DNA from: Turneriella sp.
GTDB lineage: Bacteria > Spirochaetota > Leptospiria > Turneriellales > Turneriellaceae
Assembly (NCBI GenBank): GCA_019186965.1
Contig: JABARV010000003.1
Location: 186,001 to 250,000, forward strand
Length of the DNA: 64,000 nt
Reading direction: 5' to 3'
In this document: positions 16,203-24,672 of the stretch, one piece after another
Layout: every line of letters starts with the position of its first letter
Position numbering within the stretch: the stretch's first letter is position 1
The notes under the pieces: model-generated
Told to the model about the DNA's origin: nothing
Databases searched by the model: none
The model's input: the letters and a program-made list of their open reading frames with translations, nothing else
Translations under genes and position numbers: made by a program

Positions 16203-16709
16203 TTAGAATTGAAGAGTATAATACTCTAAAAAACGCCGAACGCTCTCGTCGTTGAGCACTCCCCCAAATGTAAATTTTGCGACTTCTGACATTCGATCTA
16301 AAATAACTTTTGCTACATCCCCTTTACCTGAAGTATTTTTGAGCGCAAGCTCCCGTTTTAAATTTGCAATTTTCTTGGCAAACACGTCTGTTTGGAATGG
16401 TTTCCCAATATAGTCGTTAATACCGTATTTCATACAGAGCATAAGCGAATCGCGTGTTTTAGTGGCGGTAAACACAATAACAGCAATATCTTTTGTGAGA
16501 ACATTTTCACGGATTGATTTTAAAACTTGCAAGCCACTTTTGCCCGGAAGCCCCAAGTCGAGAAGCACAACATCAAAAAAATGCGTTTTGAGACGTTCAA
16601 GCCCTGCTTCGCCGGTTTTACAATAGAATGCATCAACACCAATCTTAGCAAAAATGGCTTTGAGCAATTCATGCTGAATTTCATCGTCTTCGATAACGAG
16701 AATTTTCAT
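16203..16709 (-). CDS. Response regulator, single receiver domain with short C-terminal tail
   Basis: The 168-residue protein is a CheY-like receiver. Acid pair E8-D9-D10, phospho-acceptor Asp51 in VVLLDLGLPG, switch Thr81 in VFTATK and Lys103 in IGKPFQ are all present. The remaining 50 residues form a helical tail without a DNA-binding or enzymatic domain. The start at MKILVIEDDE was chosen because the 19 codons upstream (from 16766) do not belong to the fold. No histidine kinase gene is adjacent. Confidence 0.88.
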   Translation of the reverse strand: MKILVIEDDEIQHELLKAIFAKIGVDAFYCKTGEAGLERLKTHFFDVVLLDLGLPGKSGLQVLKSIRENVLTKDIAVIVFTATKTRDSLMLCMKYGINDYIGKPFQTDVFAKKIANLKRELALKNTSGKGDVAKVILDRMSEVAKFTFGGVLNDESVRRFLEYYTLQF

Positions 16710-16793
16710 TAAATGCAACCGTTGACCCTTGAACAGAATGTAAAGTCTCTTTGTTGGTTGAAACATAGTTTTTCTATCTATTTTCCAGAATTT

Positions 16794-16822
16794 TTGTGCT
16801 TCTGAAAAAAATTAACTATATT
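16794..16822 (+). promoter_or_regulatory. Candidate sigma70-type promoter of the glutathione S-transferase gene
   Basis: TTGTGC (16794-16799), a 17-base spacer, then TATATT (16817-16822), about 34 bases upstream of the GTG start. Three of six match in the -35 and five of six in the -10 relative to TTGACA and TATAAT. Confidence 0.45.
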
Positions 16823-16855
16823 CAATAAAAACTAAATTAAAGAAGGTCAACACAA

Positions 16856-17464
16856 GTGAAACTTTATTACACTCCAGGCGCATGTTCAATGGCAACACAC
16901 ATATTACTCGAATGGATTGGAAAACCATACGAATTACAAAAAGTTAGTCTACACCCAAAATCTTCCGAACTTACCCAAGTTAACCCCGCAGGTGCAGTTC
17001 CTGTGTTAGACGATGCTGGTGTTGTTCTTACACAAAACAACGCAATCCTCCATTATCTGGCAGATAAATTTCCCGAAGCAAAGCTTTTAGCAGACAACAC
17101 GCCAAAAACACGAGCCAAAATAAACGAATACTTGGGCATTATAAACGCTGATATACATCCTCTTTTTAAACCACATTTTGGCGCAACTGCTTATTTAGAA
17201 GACGCTGCGACTGTGGCGAAGACAAAGGAAAACGCTTCTTCGCAGGTACGCACAAAACTTGAACTTGTTGAACAAAAAATGGAAGCCCCATACCTTGCCG
17301 GTACAAAATCGATTGTCGATCCTTATCTTTTTGTAATGCTCAACTGGTGTAATATGTTGCAAATTAAATTTGATGACCTGCCTAAACTTTCTGCATTTTT
17401 TGATACAATGAAAAAAGATGTAGCTGTGCAAAAAGTACTCAAAGACGAGGGGCTTGTAAAATAG
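16856..17464 (+). CDS. Glutathione S-transferase family protein
   Basis: The 202-residue protein has the thioredoxin-like N-terminal domain of bacterial beta-class GSTs (MKLYYTPGACSMATHILLEW), with Cys10 and Ser11 as candidate catalytic residues, and the glutathione-binding VNPAGAVPVL and LTQNNAILHYLAD motifs. An all-helical C-terminal domain follows from about 88. It would conjugate glutathione or a related thiol to electrophiles in the cytoplasm; the substrate is unknown. The start codon is GTG at 16856, placed by the upstream AAGG. Downstream it converges with the GH18 gene, 15 bases apart, with no visible terminator between. Confidence 0.9.
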   Translation: MKLYYTPGACSMATHILLEWIGKPYELQKVSLHPKSSELTQVNPAGAVPVLDDAGVVLTQNNAILHYLADKFPEAKLLADNTPKTRAKINEYLGIINADIHPLFKPHFGATAYLEDAATVAKTKENASSQVRTKLELVEQKMEAPYLAGTKSIVDPYLFVMLNWCNMLQIKFDDLPKLSAFFDTMKKDVAVQKVLKDEGLVK

Positions 17465-17479
17465 CCCACGAGTTTACGC

Positions 17480-20107
17480 CTACCAACTATCGCCAAGGGC
17501 GTTCCACGTATCGGTGACGCCTTTGTCGTAGTTGAGCGCCCAGATACCGATGCCCCCCATTTGCCGCGACTTGATGTAGTCGTACTTGGTGTTGAGGCTT
17601 GCGCGGGTGTCGTACCACACCTGGTGGTATGCGCCGTCTTTTTTGTAAAAGTAATATGGGTTCTTGATGGTATTCTCATAACCTAAAATTATGTTCACAC
17701 CGTCGGGAACGGCTGCGTTGATGGTGGGGACGATGGATGAATACGTTTTGGTTTTAACCGTCGATGCGCCTAAATTTTTTCCGGGGATAGAGAAATTTTG
17801 GGTGGTAAAATCTTGCAAATAGTAGCCCACACCGCCTAAAAGTTTGTGCGCGTTTTGGTAGCCCATTTTACCCAACCAGTGGTCGAAAAAATACTGGTAC
17901 GAAAAATTTTGCGCCCACGGCGGCACCGGAGAAAAAAGTTTATTGGTGGGACCTGCCTGCGTCGACGATGCGCTATGCCCTTCGTAGCTCATCACCATCG
18001 CATAGTCTAAATCGTCGATAAAGTTTGCGATGTCGTACGCGTTCGCCCAATCGACGGGCATGAGCGCCATGTGGATGCGGTACGGTTTTCCGTCAGGCGC
18101 GTTGCCTTCTGCGGTAAACGCAGCGCGCAGTTCGTGTACAAACGTGGTGAGATTTGTACGTGCTGATGCGCCCGGGATTTCAAAGTCGAGGTCTGCGCCG
18201 TGTGCACCGCGCGCTTTCACTTGTGCTACGATGTTGTTCACCATACGCGTGCGGTTGGCAGGTGTATTGACCATGGTGGCGATGTTGCTGGCGCCAAAAA
18301 GGCACACCGACAAAAGGACAATTTTTCCATTCGCTTTTGCTGTGGTAACCGCCGCCGTTGTATTCCAGCCGTTAAGTGCCTTTACGCTGCCGTCTGCGTT
18401 AGGTTCTAAACAGAAATAAATGAGGTGGGTGAGTTTATCCCACTGGATTGACGTTGTCGATGTCGACCAGTACGTCAAATAGCCCGCAACGACAGGATCG
18501 GTGACGGGGAGTGCTGTCATGTCGGTAAATTTTGCGGTGAGCGTGTACGCTCCTTTTTTTTCGACACCCGACGCATTCACGTACGTATCGGCGGCAAGGT
18601 AGTACGTACCTGCGTCGAGTATTTGGGTGAGTGCTGTGTCGTTGCGTCCCAACACAGTGAGCGGCGAAAGCGACGAGAGCAAGTGGATATCGATGTCGAC
18701 TCCAACGGGCATACCTGAAAGCGATGCTTCGACTTTATATTTTTTGCCTGCGGGGACAGTGAACGTGTAAATATATTCCGGTCCCGATTCGTTTTGCGAA
18801 TACCCCGGGTAGTAGTTGATGCTGCGCGTGCCGCCGGTCGCGGTGCTATGCGTGTTGTCGGTGTAGGTATAGGGCAGAGCGCCGATGTTGATGGTGATGT
18901 CGGCGGTGTTGATTTCGGTCATTTGCACGTTCAAAGTAAAAGGCCCGTTCTTGATTGTACCTGAGGCATTCTTAAAACCGTCGACAACGACATAGTATGT
19001 GCCCGCCGGTAGCGTGATTGTGCCGCTTGTGGGTAAATTTACATCGGCGCGCGACGCAGAAGAATTGTTATAGAGTGTCGCTGTCCTAAAAGTGTTAAAA
19101 TCCGCGCCCGGCTTATTCGTGACCGTCGTTAAATCGGTCAAAAGGTGCACGTCGTTGTCGACAGTGGCGGTTGCCACACCGCCTACGGTGAGCGCCGCTT
19201 TGAACGTAACCGATTTTGTAATCGTGAAGGTGTAATACACTTCGTTGCCGTCTTCTTTTTGGGTGGCTGGATAATAGCGGTCGATAAGATTCTGTGTGCT
19301 CGTTGCGGTATCCGCACTGTGCGTATAGTTAACAGGCGTGGTGGCAATCGTGCTGGTGTTGATAATGTACGGCAACGCCTGTGTTCCGTTAGGCGTGGGC
19401 GGCGGCGCGGGGCTTTGGATATTCACGGTGTAAAGCGCACCGGCGTTGTCGCTCACCGTTTCATCGCCCTGTTCGTCGATGGAGCTTAACTTATAATAAA
19501 AGGTTGTGTCGTAAGAAGGGATCTCAACGGTAATCGAATGCGACGTGGTCGCGCTCCCTTCGCCTTCGTCGGCAATAAGGTCGCCCAATAGAGTTGTGCT
19601 GCCCAATGCTAAAAAACCTTTTGCGTTAATGTCGGTCGTCCACGTGACCGTCATTTTGCGCGTCGCTTGGTCTGTTGTCGCGTTGATAGACGATACCTGA
19701 GGGAAAATACGTACATCGAACCACATATTGCCGATGTTATCTACCTGCGCGACACGGCCGTCGGGTGCGTTGGATGTAACGCGGTAACGGTAACGGCCTT
19801 CGTTAAGCGTCCCCAGAGAGACGGTGTGGGTATTCGTGTTTTCGTTTTGTGTAATTTTGTTGTCAGTTACATCTTGAAGTCCCCATTCAACAACGGCGTC
19901 AGAAGCAACAGCGCTCTCCCACGAAACTTGGACGGTGGTACCGGTCACCGTGGCGCGTACATTGGTAATCGAAAAATCGTAGCGCACATTGTCGCCAGTT
20001 GCCCAACCGTCGTCCAATGCACGCGTGGCGTCGGATAGAGATTTATTAGAATAAAAACAATTAACAGTAAAAAGAAGGAATAAAATCGAGATAGCCACTT
20101 TGCGCAT
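17480..20107 (-). CDS. Secreted multidomain lipoprotein with glycoside hydrolase family 18 domain (chitinase-like)
   Basis: The 875-residue protein begins with a lipoprotein signal peptide (LFLLFTVNC, Cys17). Two fibronectin-III-like domains follow (about 45-130 and 135-235), a Pro-rich linker, two pre-peptidase C-terminal-type beta domains (about 250-400 and 405-535), and a GH18 barrel from about 545. The GH18 catalytic motif is GADLDFEIPG, with general acid Glu643 and the supporting Asp639/Asp641; MSYEGH and GIGIWALNYD match later strands. It probably hydrolyses chitin- or peptidoglycan-like beta-1,4-GlcNAc polymers at the cell surface. A strong ribosome-binding site (AAGGGAGGG) precedes ATG at 20107. 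No neighbour is obviously part of a chitin pathway. Confidence 0.88.
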   Translation of the reverse strand: MRKVAISILFLLFTVNCFYSNKSLSDATRALDDGWATGDNVRYDFSITNVRATVTGTTVQVSWESAVASDAVVEWGLQDVTDNKITQNENTNTHTVSLGTLNEGRYRYRVTSNAPDGRVAQVDNIGNMWFDVRIFPQVSSINATTDQATRKMTVTWTTDINAKGFLALGSTTLLGDLIADEGEGSATTSHSITVEIPSYDTTFYYKLSSIDEQGDETVSDNAGALYTVNIQSPAPPPTPNGTQALPYIINTSTIATTPVNYTHSADTATSTQNLIDRYYPATQKEDGNEVYYTFTITKSVTFKAALTVGGVATATVDNDVHLLTDLTTVTNKPGADFNTFRTATLYNNSSASRADVNLPTSGTITLPAGTYYVVVDGFKNASGTIKNGPFTLNVQMTEINTADITINIGALPYTYTDNTHSTATGGTRSINYYPGYSQNESGPEYIYTFTVPAGKKYKVEASLSGMPVGVDIDIHLLSSLSPLTVLGRNDTALTQILDAGTYYLAADTYVNASGVEKKGAYTLTAKFTDMTALPVTDPVVAGYLTYWSTSTTSIQWDKLTHLIYFCLEPNADGSVKALNGWNTTAAVTTAKANGKIVLLSVCLFGASNIATMVNTPANRTRMVNNIVAQVKARGAHGADLDFEIPGASARTNLTTFVHELRAAFTAEGNAPDGKPYRIHMALMPVDWANAYDIANFIDDLDYAMVMSYEGHSASSTQAGPTNKLFSPVPPWAQNFSYQYFFDHWLGKMGYQNAHKLLGGVGYYLQDFTTQNFSIPGKNLGASTVKTKTYSSIVPTINAAVPDGVNIILGYENTIKNPYYFYKKDGAYHQVWYDTRASLNTKYDYIKSRQMGGIGIWALNYDKGVTDTWNALGDSW

Positions 20108-20187
20108 AGAATCCCTCCCTTGTATATCGTAGAGTTAGTAGCAACTGTGCCAGTTTTGTAGCGCATAGCGCTGTTTTTCCATAGCTA

Positions 20188-21261
20188 CTACTTATCCAAC
20201 AGGCTTTTAGGCGCAATTTCAGGCGACAAATTGAGCAATTCTAACGCCTTTTGCAGTGCCGCAATGTATTCGTCGCGCTCGAGTCGGCTGGTGAGCCCTG
20301 CACGGAATTGGATATGCTCCAAATCGAATCCATTTTTGTTTTCTTTGATGAGAACCGTCGCCGCTTCCTCTTTATTTTTCCTACCCATGACTTGATAGAC
20401 TTCGATGGGGCGTTGGATGCCTTTGACTTGGATTTGACCGCGCAGTTCGGCGTCGACAATGTCTTCAACGAGCAGATACGTTGAACCGCTGATGAGGATG
20501 CCGCCGTTCTCGCTCAAGTGCTCGAGCCGCGCAGCGGCGTTCACTTGACCGCCGATGATGGTGTAGTCCATCCGCTCGCTGCTGCCGAAATTGCCGATGG
20601 TGCAATAGCCGGTGTTGATACCGACACGGATGCGCAGGTGGTGGTTGATACCTTGGTTTTTCCACGAGTCGCGTATACGTTTCATCATCGATTGCATCTC
20701 CAACGCCATGAGAACGCAGTTCTGCGCTTCTTTTCTGTCGTCGGCGTCTTCAGAGTTACCAAAGAAAATCATAATCGCGTCGCCGATAAACTTGTCGATG
20801 GTGCCGCCGAATTTGAGCGCAATTTTACTCATTTCATCTAAGTATTCGTTGAGGAGTGTGGCTAAAAGTTCGGGCTCGACCGAATCGGTTAAGTCGGTGA
20901 AGCCCACGATGTCTGAAAAAAATATAGAAAGTTTTTTGCGTTGGTTTTGCTGCGTGTCGTTGGATATATTCCCGTGTACGATTAAGTCATAGAGCTGCGA
21001 CGAAAGGTATTTTTTCATTTGCTCCATAAGAGTGGTGATTTGATCGTTCTTTACGCTGAGTTCATTTTCAATTTCGGTAGAATGTTCAAGCGTCGTTTCA
21101 TACATTAACCGTTGATCGTTAAGATCTGACATAAGTTCACTGTATTTCGCAGAACTTTTTTTTATAAGCTCCATAAATACTGTAAAATCCTGGACTGAAA
21201 TTTTACTTTCGAGCAGTTTTAGCCTTTCTTCCAATACTGCAAACTCTGATTGATTTTCCAT
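20188..21261 (-). CDS. Class III adenylate/guanylate cyclase with N-terminal coiled coil
   Basis: The 357-residue soluble cyclase has a coiled coil at about 1-90, the signalling linker and a class III catalytic domain (about 108-285), then 70 residues of unknown fold. Metal ligands Asp117 (FFSDIVGF) and Asp161 (FIGDAIMIFF), the base-selecting Lys157 and Thr234 (DYTIIGG), Asn241 and Arg245 (VNAAARLE) are present. The set points to an active homodimeric adenylate cyclase. The gene is divergent, 103 bases apart, from an operon that encodes a cyclic-nucleotide-binding acyltransferase, so its product may feed that protein. Confidence 0.92.
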   Translation of the reverse strand: MENQSEFAVLEERLKLLESKISVQDFTVFMELIKKSSAKYSELMSDLNDQRLMYETTLEHSTEIENELSVKNDQITTLMEQMKKYLSSQLYDLIVHGNISNDTQQNQRKKLSIFFSDIVGFTDLTDSVEPELLATLLNEYLDEMSKIALKFGGTIDKFIGDAIMIFFGNSEDADDRKEAQNCVLMALEMQSMMKRIRDSWKNQGINHHLRIRVGINTGYCTIGNFGSSERMDYTIIGGQVNAAARLEHLSENGGILISGSTYLLVEDIVDAELRGQIQVKGIQRPIEVYQVMGRKNKEEAATVLIKENKNGFDLEHIQFRAGLTSRLERDEYIAALQKALELLNLSPEIAPKSLLDK

Positions 21262-21322
21262 ACGGCTTTTTTTGGATACGTGAGTACCTAAGCAATGCTT
21301 TTTTCCTTGTTAGAATATCCAT

Positions 21323-21337
21323 CCATACCAAGTATGG
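21323..21337. promoter_or_regulatory. Operator-like palindrome between the cyclase and the signalling operon
   Basis: CCATAC (21323-21328), three bases, GTATGG (21332-21337), in the 103-base divergent intergenic region and 27 bases before the methyltransferase start. It is the only clear palindrome there and could bind a regulator of both directions. I see no convincing -35/-10 pair. Confidence 0.3.
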
Positions 21338-21364
21338 TTTTCACTCCCGCACAAAGGAATAAAT

Positions 21365-22180
21365 ATGGCAAATAATACACCTAACGCACTCGACAGTGAA
21401 AATTTGTACGCTTCACCGTTAGATCTCTCCGAAGAACTGCCTAGGCTCGCAGCACAAGCAAGACTACTTTTTACCGCACAGTGTTATTTTATCAAAAACA
21501 TCAAGCTGCCCACCTCTTCCGAAAATCCTAAATTTATCGACTTGGGCGCAGGCCCAGGCATACACCTTTCTCTCGTTACAACGCTTTTCCCTAAGTTTAC
21601 GTTTACGGGAGTTGAACTCTCCGACAACTTGTTTGAGTACGCACGCATGAATTTCCCCAATATCGATTGGCGTAAGGGAAGTATTTATAAAATACCTGCC
21701 ATGGACGCACAGTTCGATATCGCTCAAGCAAGTTTTATCTTTATCCACCTACGCGAACCTGCAATTGCTTTGGCAGAAATCTACCGTGTATTGAAACCGG
21801 GCGGAGTTTTATTCATCTTAGATGTCGACGATTCCACTTTTAAGGGAACAGCAGAAATGGAAGCCCTTGTGAAGGGACACCTTAAAATTTATGAAGCTGA
21901 TCGTACAATTATGTCGCGCATGGATTCTCTATCGAAAGCAGCGGGATTTACTCCCCTTAAGCAAGAATCTGTCCGCGTCGACAACACAGGTAAAGAAGAC
22001 GCACCACAAATTGACTATCCCAATGTCCACCTAGGGAAAATGACGTTTTGGAGCATGTTTACCTTTATGGGCCAGCGCACAGAAATTACCGAACTCTACG
22101 AAAAAGCAAGATCGCATTATATGGCATCCACCAATAGTACATGCGAAATTTCTATTGCTTTCCACGCGTACAAAAAATAA
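21365..22180 (+). CDS. SAM-dependent class I methyltransferase
   Basis: The 271-residue protein is a Rossmann-fold methyltransferase. SAM-binding motif I is FIDLGAGPGIHLS (about 58-68), the acidic strand-2 end is GVELSD, followed by DIAQASFIFIHL and the post-motif RVLKPGGVLFILDVDD. The substrate cannot be deduced. It has a good ribosome-binding site (AAAGGA). It is the first gene of the plus-strand signalling run and lies 60 bases before the PP2C phosphatase gene. Its link to the partner-switch genes rests on direction and spacing. Confidence 0.85.
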   Translation: MANNTPNALDSENLYASPLDLSEELPRLAAQARLLFTAQCYFIKNIKLPTSSENPKFIDLGAGPGIHLSLVTTLFPKFTFTGVELSDNLFEYARMNFPNIDWRKGSIYKIPAMDAQFDIAQASFIFIHLREPAIALAEIYRVLKPGGVLFILDVDDSTFKGTAEMEALVKGHLKIYEADRTIMSRMDSLSKAAGFTPLKQESVRVDNTGKEDAPQIDYPNVHLGKMTFWSMFTFMGQRTEITELYEKARSHYMASTNSTCEISIAFHAYKK

Positions 22181-22240
22181 TTTATAGGAACATTTGATGC
22201 CAAACACACCCGTGCCTAAACCAACAAAAAGGAAAACTGT

Positions 22241-23716
22241 ATGAAAGAACAATCGACAATGCGCGGCGCAAACCTTCTTTCCGACGCCGAGGCAATGCTT
22301 GTTGCGCCCGCCAAGAACGTTAAAATTCGTCTTTTGATTATCTTTAACTTCATTATCAGTTTGCCAGTATTGGTGTTCAACGCTTTGACTCTCGTGAAGT
22401 TTGGTAATTTTGCCAACCCTGCGCGGGACTGGTATTTATATCCTGCGTTGCATTTAATTATGCTTTCGTCGGGTATCTATAACTTACGCCAACAAATAAA
22501 AGGCACAAGTGGAAACCCCACGATTGTGCGGCTATCGACATGGGCGACGGTTCTTATTTTGCAACTTGTTTCGATTGTTACCGTGCAGGCCAATAGCAAC
22601 TTGCCGCTCAGCTTTTTGTGGGATGTCTCTATTTCACTCGTGCTCATTTATTTGACGGCGGTGATGCTCAACCGCTGGGCGGCGTTGGTGTACGCTACGG
22701 TGGCGTTCTTGAACATGCTTTTTTTGGCTAGCCGCCTCGGTTTTGGTTTTGAATACGTGCTCCAAGCGCCGGCAGGGTTTCCTTTCCAATTACCGACAAA
22801 GGGCGTGTTGCAGTTTGTTATCCTCTGGGGACTTCTCATGTCGATTTCTGTCTTGGTAGCATTTTCTGAAGGCGGCGTTATCGGAAAAATTTTGAAAGCG
22901 ATACCACAAGTGGTAAATAAAATCCGTGACGCAGGTGATGCGCAGCGCAAACTCGAAATGGAAAACATGCGCATGGGTGCAGAGCTGCAAGTAGCGCAAA
23001 AATTGCAAATGATGGTTTTGCCCCGTGCGAAAGAATTGAAAGCGTGCACAGGACTCGACATTGGCGCACTCATGCAACCGGCAAGCGAAGTCGGCGGCGA
23101 CTACTACGACGTGCTCACCAAAGATGCCCGCACCTACATCGGCATCGGCGACGTAACAGACCATGGCCTCGCGTCGGGTGTGGTGATGCTTATGGTACAA
23201 TCGGCTTTCCGTATTTTGCTCGAAGACCCCGAGCCCTCTTTAGGCACTGCTCTCGAAAGACTCAACAGCCTTCTTTACAAAAACATCCAAGGCCGCCTTC
23301 AAGACACACGCAACATGACGCTCTCTTTATTGCGCCATGAAAATGGGCGTATCGATATTTGCGGCCAGCACGAAAAAGTGGTTCTTGTGCGCCAAGACGG
23401 CACTCTCGAAGTGCACGACACCGCTAACTTGGGGATTTATGTCGGCCTCATGGAAGATATTTCATACACTATCAATTCGCTCAGTTTAACGCTCAACAGA
23501 GGTGATCAAATTTTACTTTTTACCGACGGGGCCACCGAGGCGGAGAACGCAAGTAAAGAACAATTTTCAGAAAAGCGTTTGGCCACTGCGTTCAAAAAGT
23601 ACGCACACCAATCGCCGCAAGAAATTGTAGAGTCGTTGAAAGCGGAAATTTTAGCATGGCAGGGGGATGTCCCTCTTTTAGATGACATTACACTGGTGGT
23701 CGTGCGCCGCACATAA
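22241..23716 (+). CDS. Membrane-bound PP2C-type serine phosphatase (SpoIIE/RsbU family)
   Basis: The 491-residue protein has about six N-terminal membrane helices (28-215), a short coiled-coil linker (225-260) and a SpoIIE/RsbU phosphatase domain. Metal-binding motifs are ASEVGGDYYD (Asp287), GDVTDHG (Asp304), LLFTDGATEAE and LDDITLVVV, all intact. Such enzymes dephosphorylate a STAS antagonist in a partner switch; the STAS protein encoded two genes downstream is the obvious candidate. The membrane part may sense an envelope signal. It has ribosome-binding site AAGGAAA and lies 34 bases before the kinase-like gene. Confidence 0.9.
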   Translation: MKEQSTMRGANLLSDAEAMLVAPAKNVKIRLLIIFNFIISLPVLVFNALTLVKFGNFANPARDWYLYPALHLIMLSSGIYNLRQQIKGTSGNPTIVRLSTWATVLILQLVSIVTVQANSNLPLSFLWDVSISLVLIYLTAVMLNRWAALVYATVAFLNMLFLASRLGFGFEYVLQAPAGFPFQLPTKGVLQFVILWGLLMSISVLVAFSEGGVIGKILKAIPQVVNKIRDAGDAQRKLEMENMRMGAELQVAQKLQMMVLPRAKELKACTGLDIGALMQPASEVGGDYYDVLTKDARTYIGIGDVTDHGLASGVVMLMVQSAFRILLEDPEPSLGTALERLNSLLYKNIQGRLQDTRNMTLSLLRHENGRIDICGQHEKVVLVRQDGTLEVHDTANLGIYVGLMEDISYTINSLSLTLNRGDQILLFTDGATEAENASKEQFSEKRLATAFKKYAHQSPQEIVESLKAEILAWQGDVPLLDDITLVVVRRT

Positions 23717-23750
23717 CTAATTTAATTTCTTTAATTAAGGAGGAGAGAAT

Positions 23751-24317
23751 ATGGCTAAAGAAGTAGTTTTAGGCGAATTTGATAAAATCGCCGGCGCGAT
23801 CCCCGCTGAGAGTCAAGCGAAGTTTGAGTTCCATCCCATCGATTTAATGACGCATTGGAAACGGTGTGGATTGCTCGCCGACTTCATCGGTGCGTTCTAT
23901 TCGTTTGGTAATCCCCCGCGCACCGACAAAGATGAGAATGTGTTGATGAACCTTTCAACGGTGGTGAACGAGCTTATTGAAAATGCCGCCAAATTTAGTC
24001 GGCAGCGCGCGCCGGTATCGATTCAACTGAAACACTATTCCAGCATTTTGCAAATCGAAGTGACAAATCAAACCGTTAACACGGTGGCGCAGAATTTTCA
24101 GAAAATAGCGAACACGCTCCTTTCTGAAAATATCGAAGAGTTATACTTTAAGAGTCTCGAAGAACGGGACGAAAATAATAATAAGACATCAGGTATTGGG
24201 CTCATGATGATTCTGAAAGATTATCCGGTACAAATGGCATTCCGTTTCAAAGAACTTGAAGACGGCAAGCACACCGAGATTACAACAAAGGCCTATATTT
24301 CGGTACAAGGGGTATAA
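23751..24317 (+). CDS. GHKL ATPase, anti-sigma-factor-kinase-like (slr1658-type)
   Basis: The 188-residue protein has an N-box MNLSTVVNELIENAAKFS (Asn73/Glu74/Asn78) and a G-rich lid KTSGIGLMMIL, as in SpoIIAB/RsbW-like kinases. The segment DLMTHWKRCGLLADFIGAFYSF recalls the slr1658-type family that sits next to STAS and SpoIIE genes in cyanobacteria; this family link is from memory, not a search. It probably phosphorylates the STAS protein encoded 1 base downstream and binds a regulatory target when the STAS protein is phosphorylated. It has a strong ribosome-binding site, AAGGAGGAG. Confidence 0.85.
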   Translation: MAKEVVLGEFDKIAGAIPAESQAKFEFHPIDLMTHWKRCGLLADFIGAFYSFGNPPRTDKDENVLMNLSTVVNELIENAAKFSRQRAPVSIQLKHYSSILQIEVTNQTVNTVAQNFQKIANTLLSENIEELYFKSLEERDENNNKTSGIGLMMILKDYPVQMAFRFKELEDGKHTEITTKAYISVQGV

Positions 24318-24318
24318 A

Positions 24319-24672
24319 ATGGATATTCGCGAAAATGATTATAGCGTCGTGTATGAAGAAGGCGCAAAGACAATAAAGTTTCAAGGCAACATTCGCCTAC
24401 AAGGCGTTAGCGAATACGAGCCGATAAAAAATTTGCTTGCTGCCTGCGCCGAACCGCTTACCGCAAGCGACACGTTGACGTTAGACTTTCAAGGGCTTAA
24501 ATTCTTGAACAGTGCGGGGATCACCACGCTCAGTATGTTTGTGATTGCGATGCGTAAAAAAAACACGACGAAGCTGGCGGTTGTGGGTAGCAAAGCGGTG
24601 GCGTGGCAGGAAAAATCACTCAATAACTTGAATAAAATCTGGAGCGATATTCAGGTTTCATTCCATGAGTGA
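24319..24672 (+). CDS. STAS-domain antagonist (slr1659-type anti-anti-sigma factor)
   Basis: The 117-residue protein has a STAS fold pattern: IKFQGNIRLQG, then LTLDFQGLKFLNSAGITTLSMFVIAM with the probable phospho-acceptor Ser65, then KLAVVGS. It would be phosphorylated by the preceding kinase and reset by the PP2C phosphatase. The start at 24319 gives MDIREND; an upstream in-frame opening lies inside the kinase gene. Its last 8 bases overlap the start of the acyltransferase gene, so the two are translationally coupled. This suggests that the switch output acts on, or is matched in amount to, that enzyme. Confidence 0.85.
   Translation: MDIRENDYSVVYEEGAKTIKFQGNIRLQGVSEYEPIKNLLAACAEPLTASDTLTLDFQGLKFLNSAGITTLSMFVIAMRKKNTTKLAVVGSKAVAWQEKSLNNLNKIWSDIQVSFHE

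Noticed and set aside
20161-20179. AGCGC-ATA-GCGCT followed by GTTTTT as a terminator
   Set aside because: The T run is on the plus strand, but no plus-strand gene ends here; the stem is only five pairs.
20108-20187. Sigma54-like TGGCAC...TTGC upstream of the GH18 gene
   Set aside because: The spacing between the GG and GC elements is three bases too short for a -24/-12 promoter.
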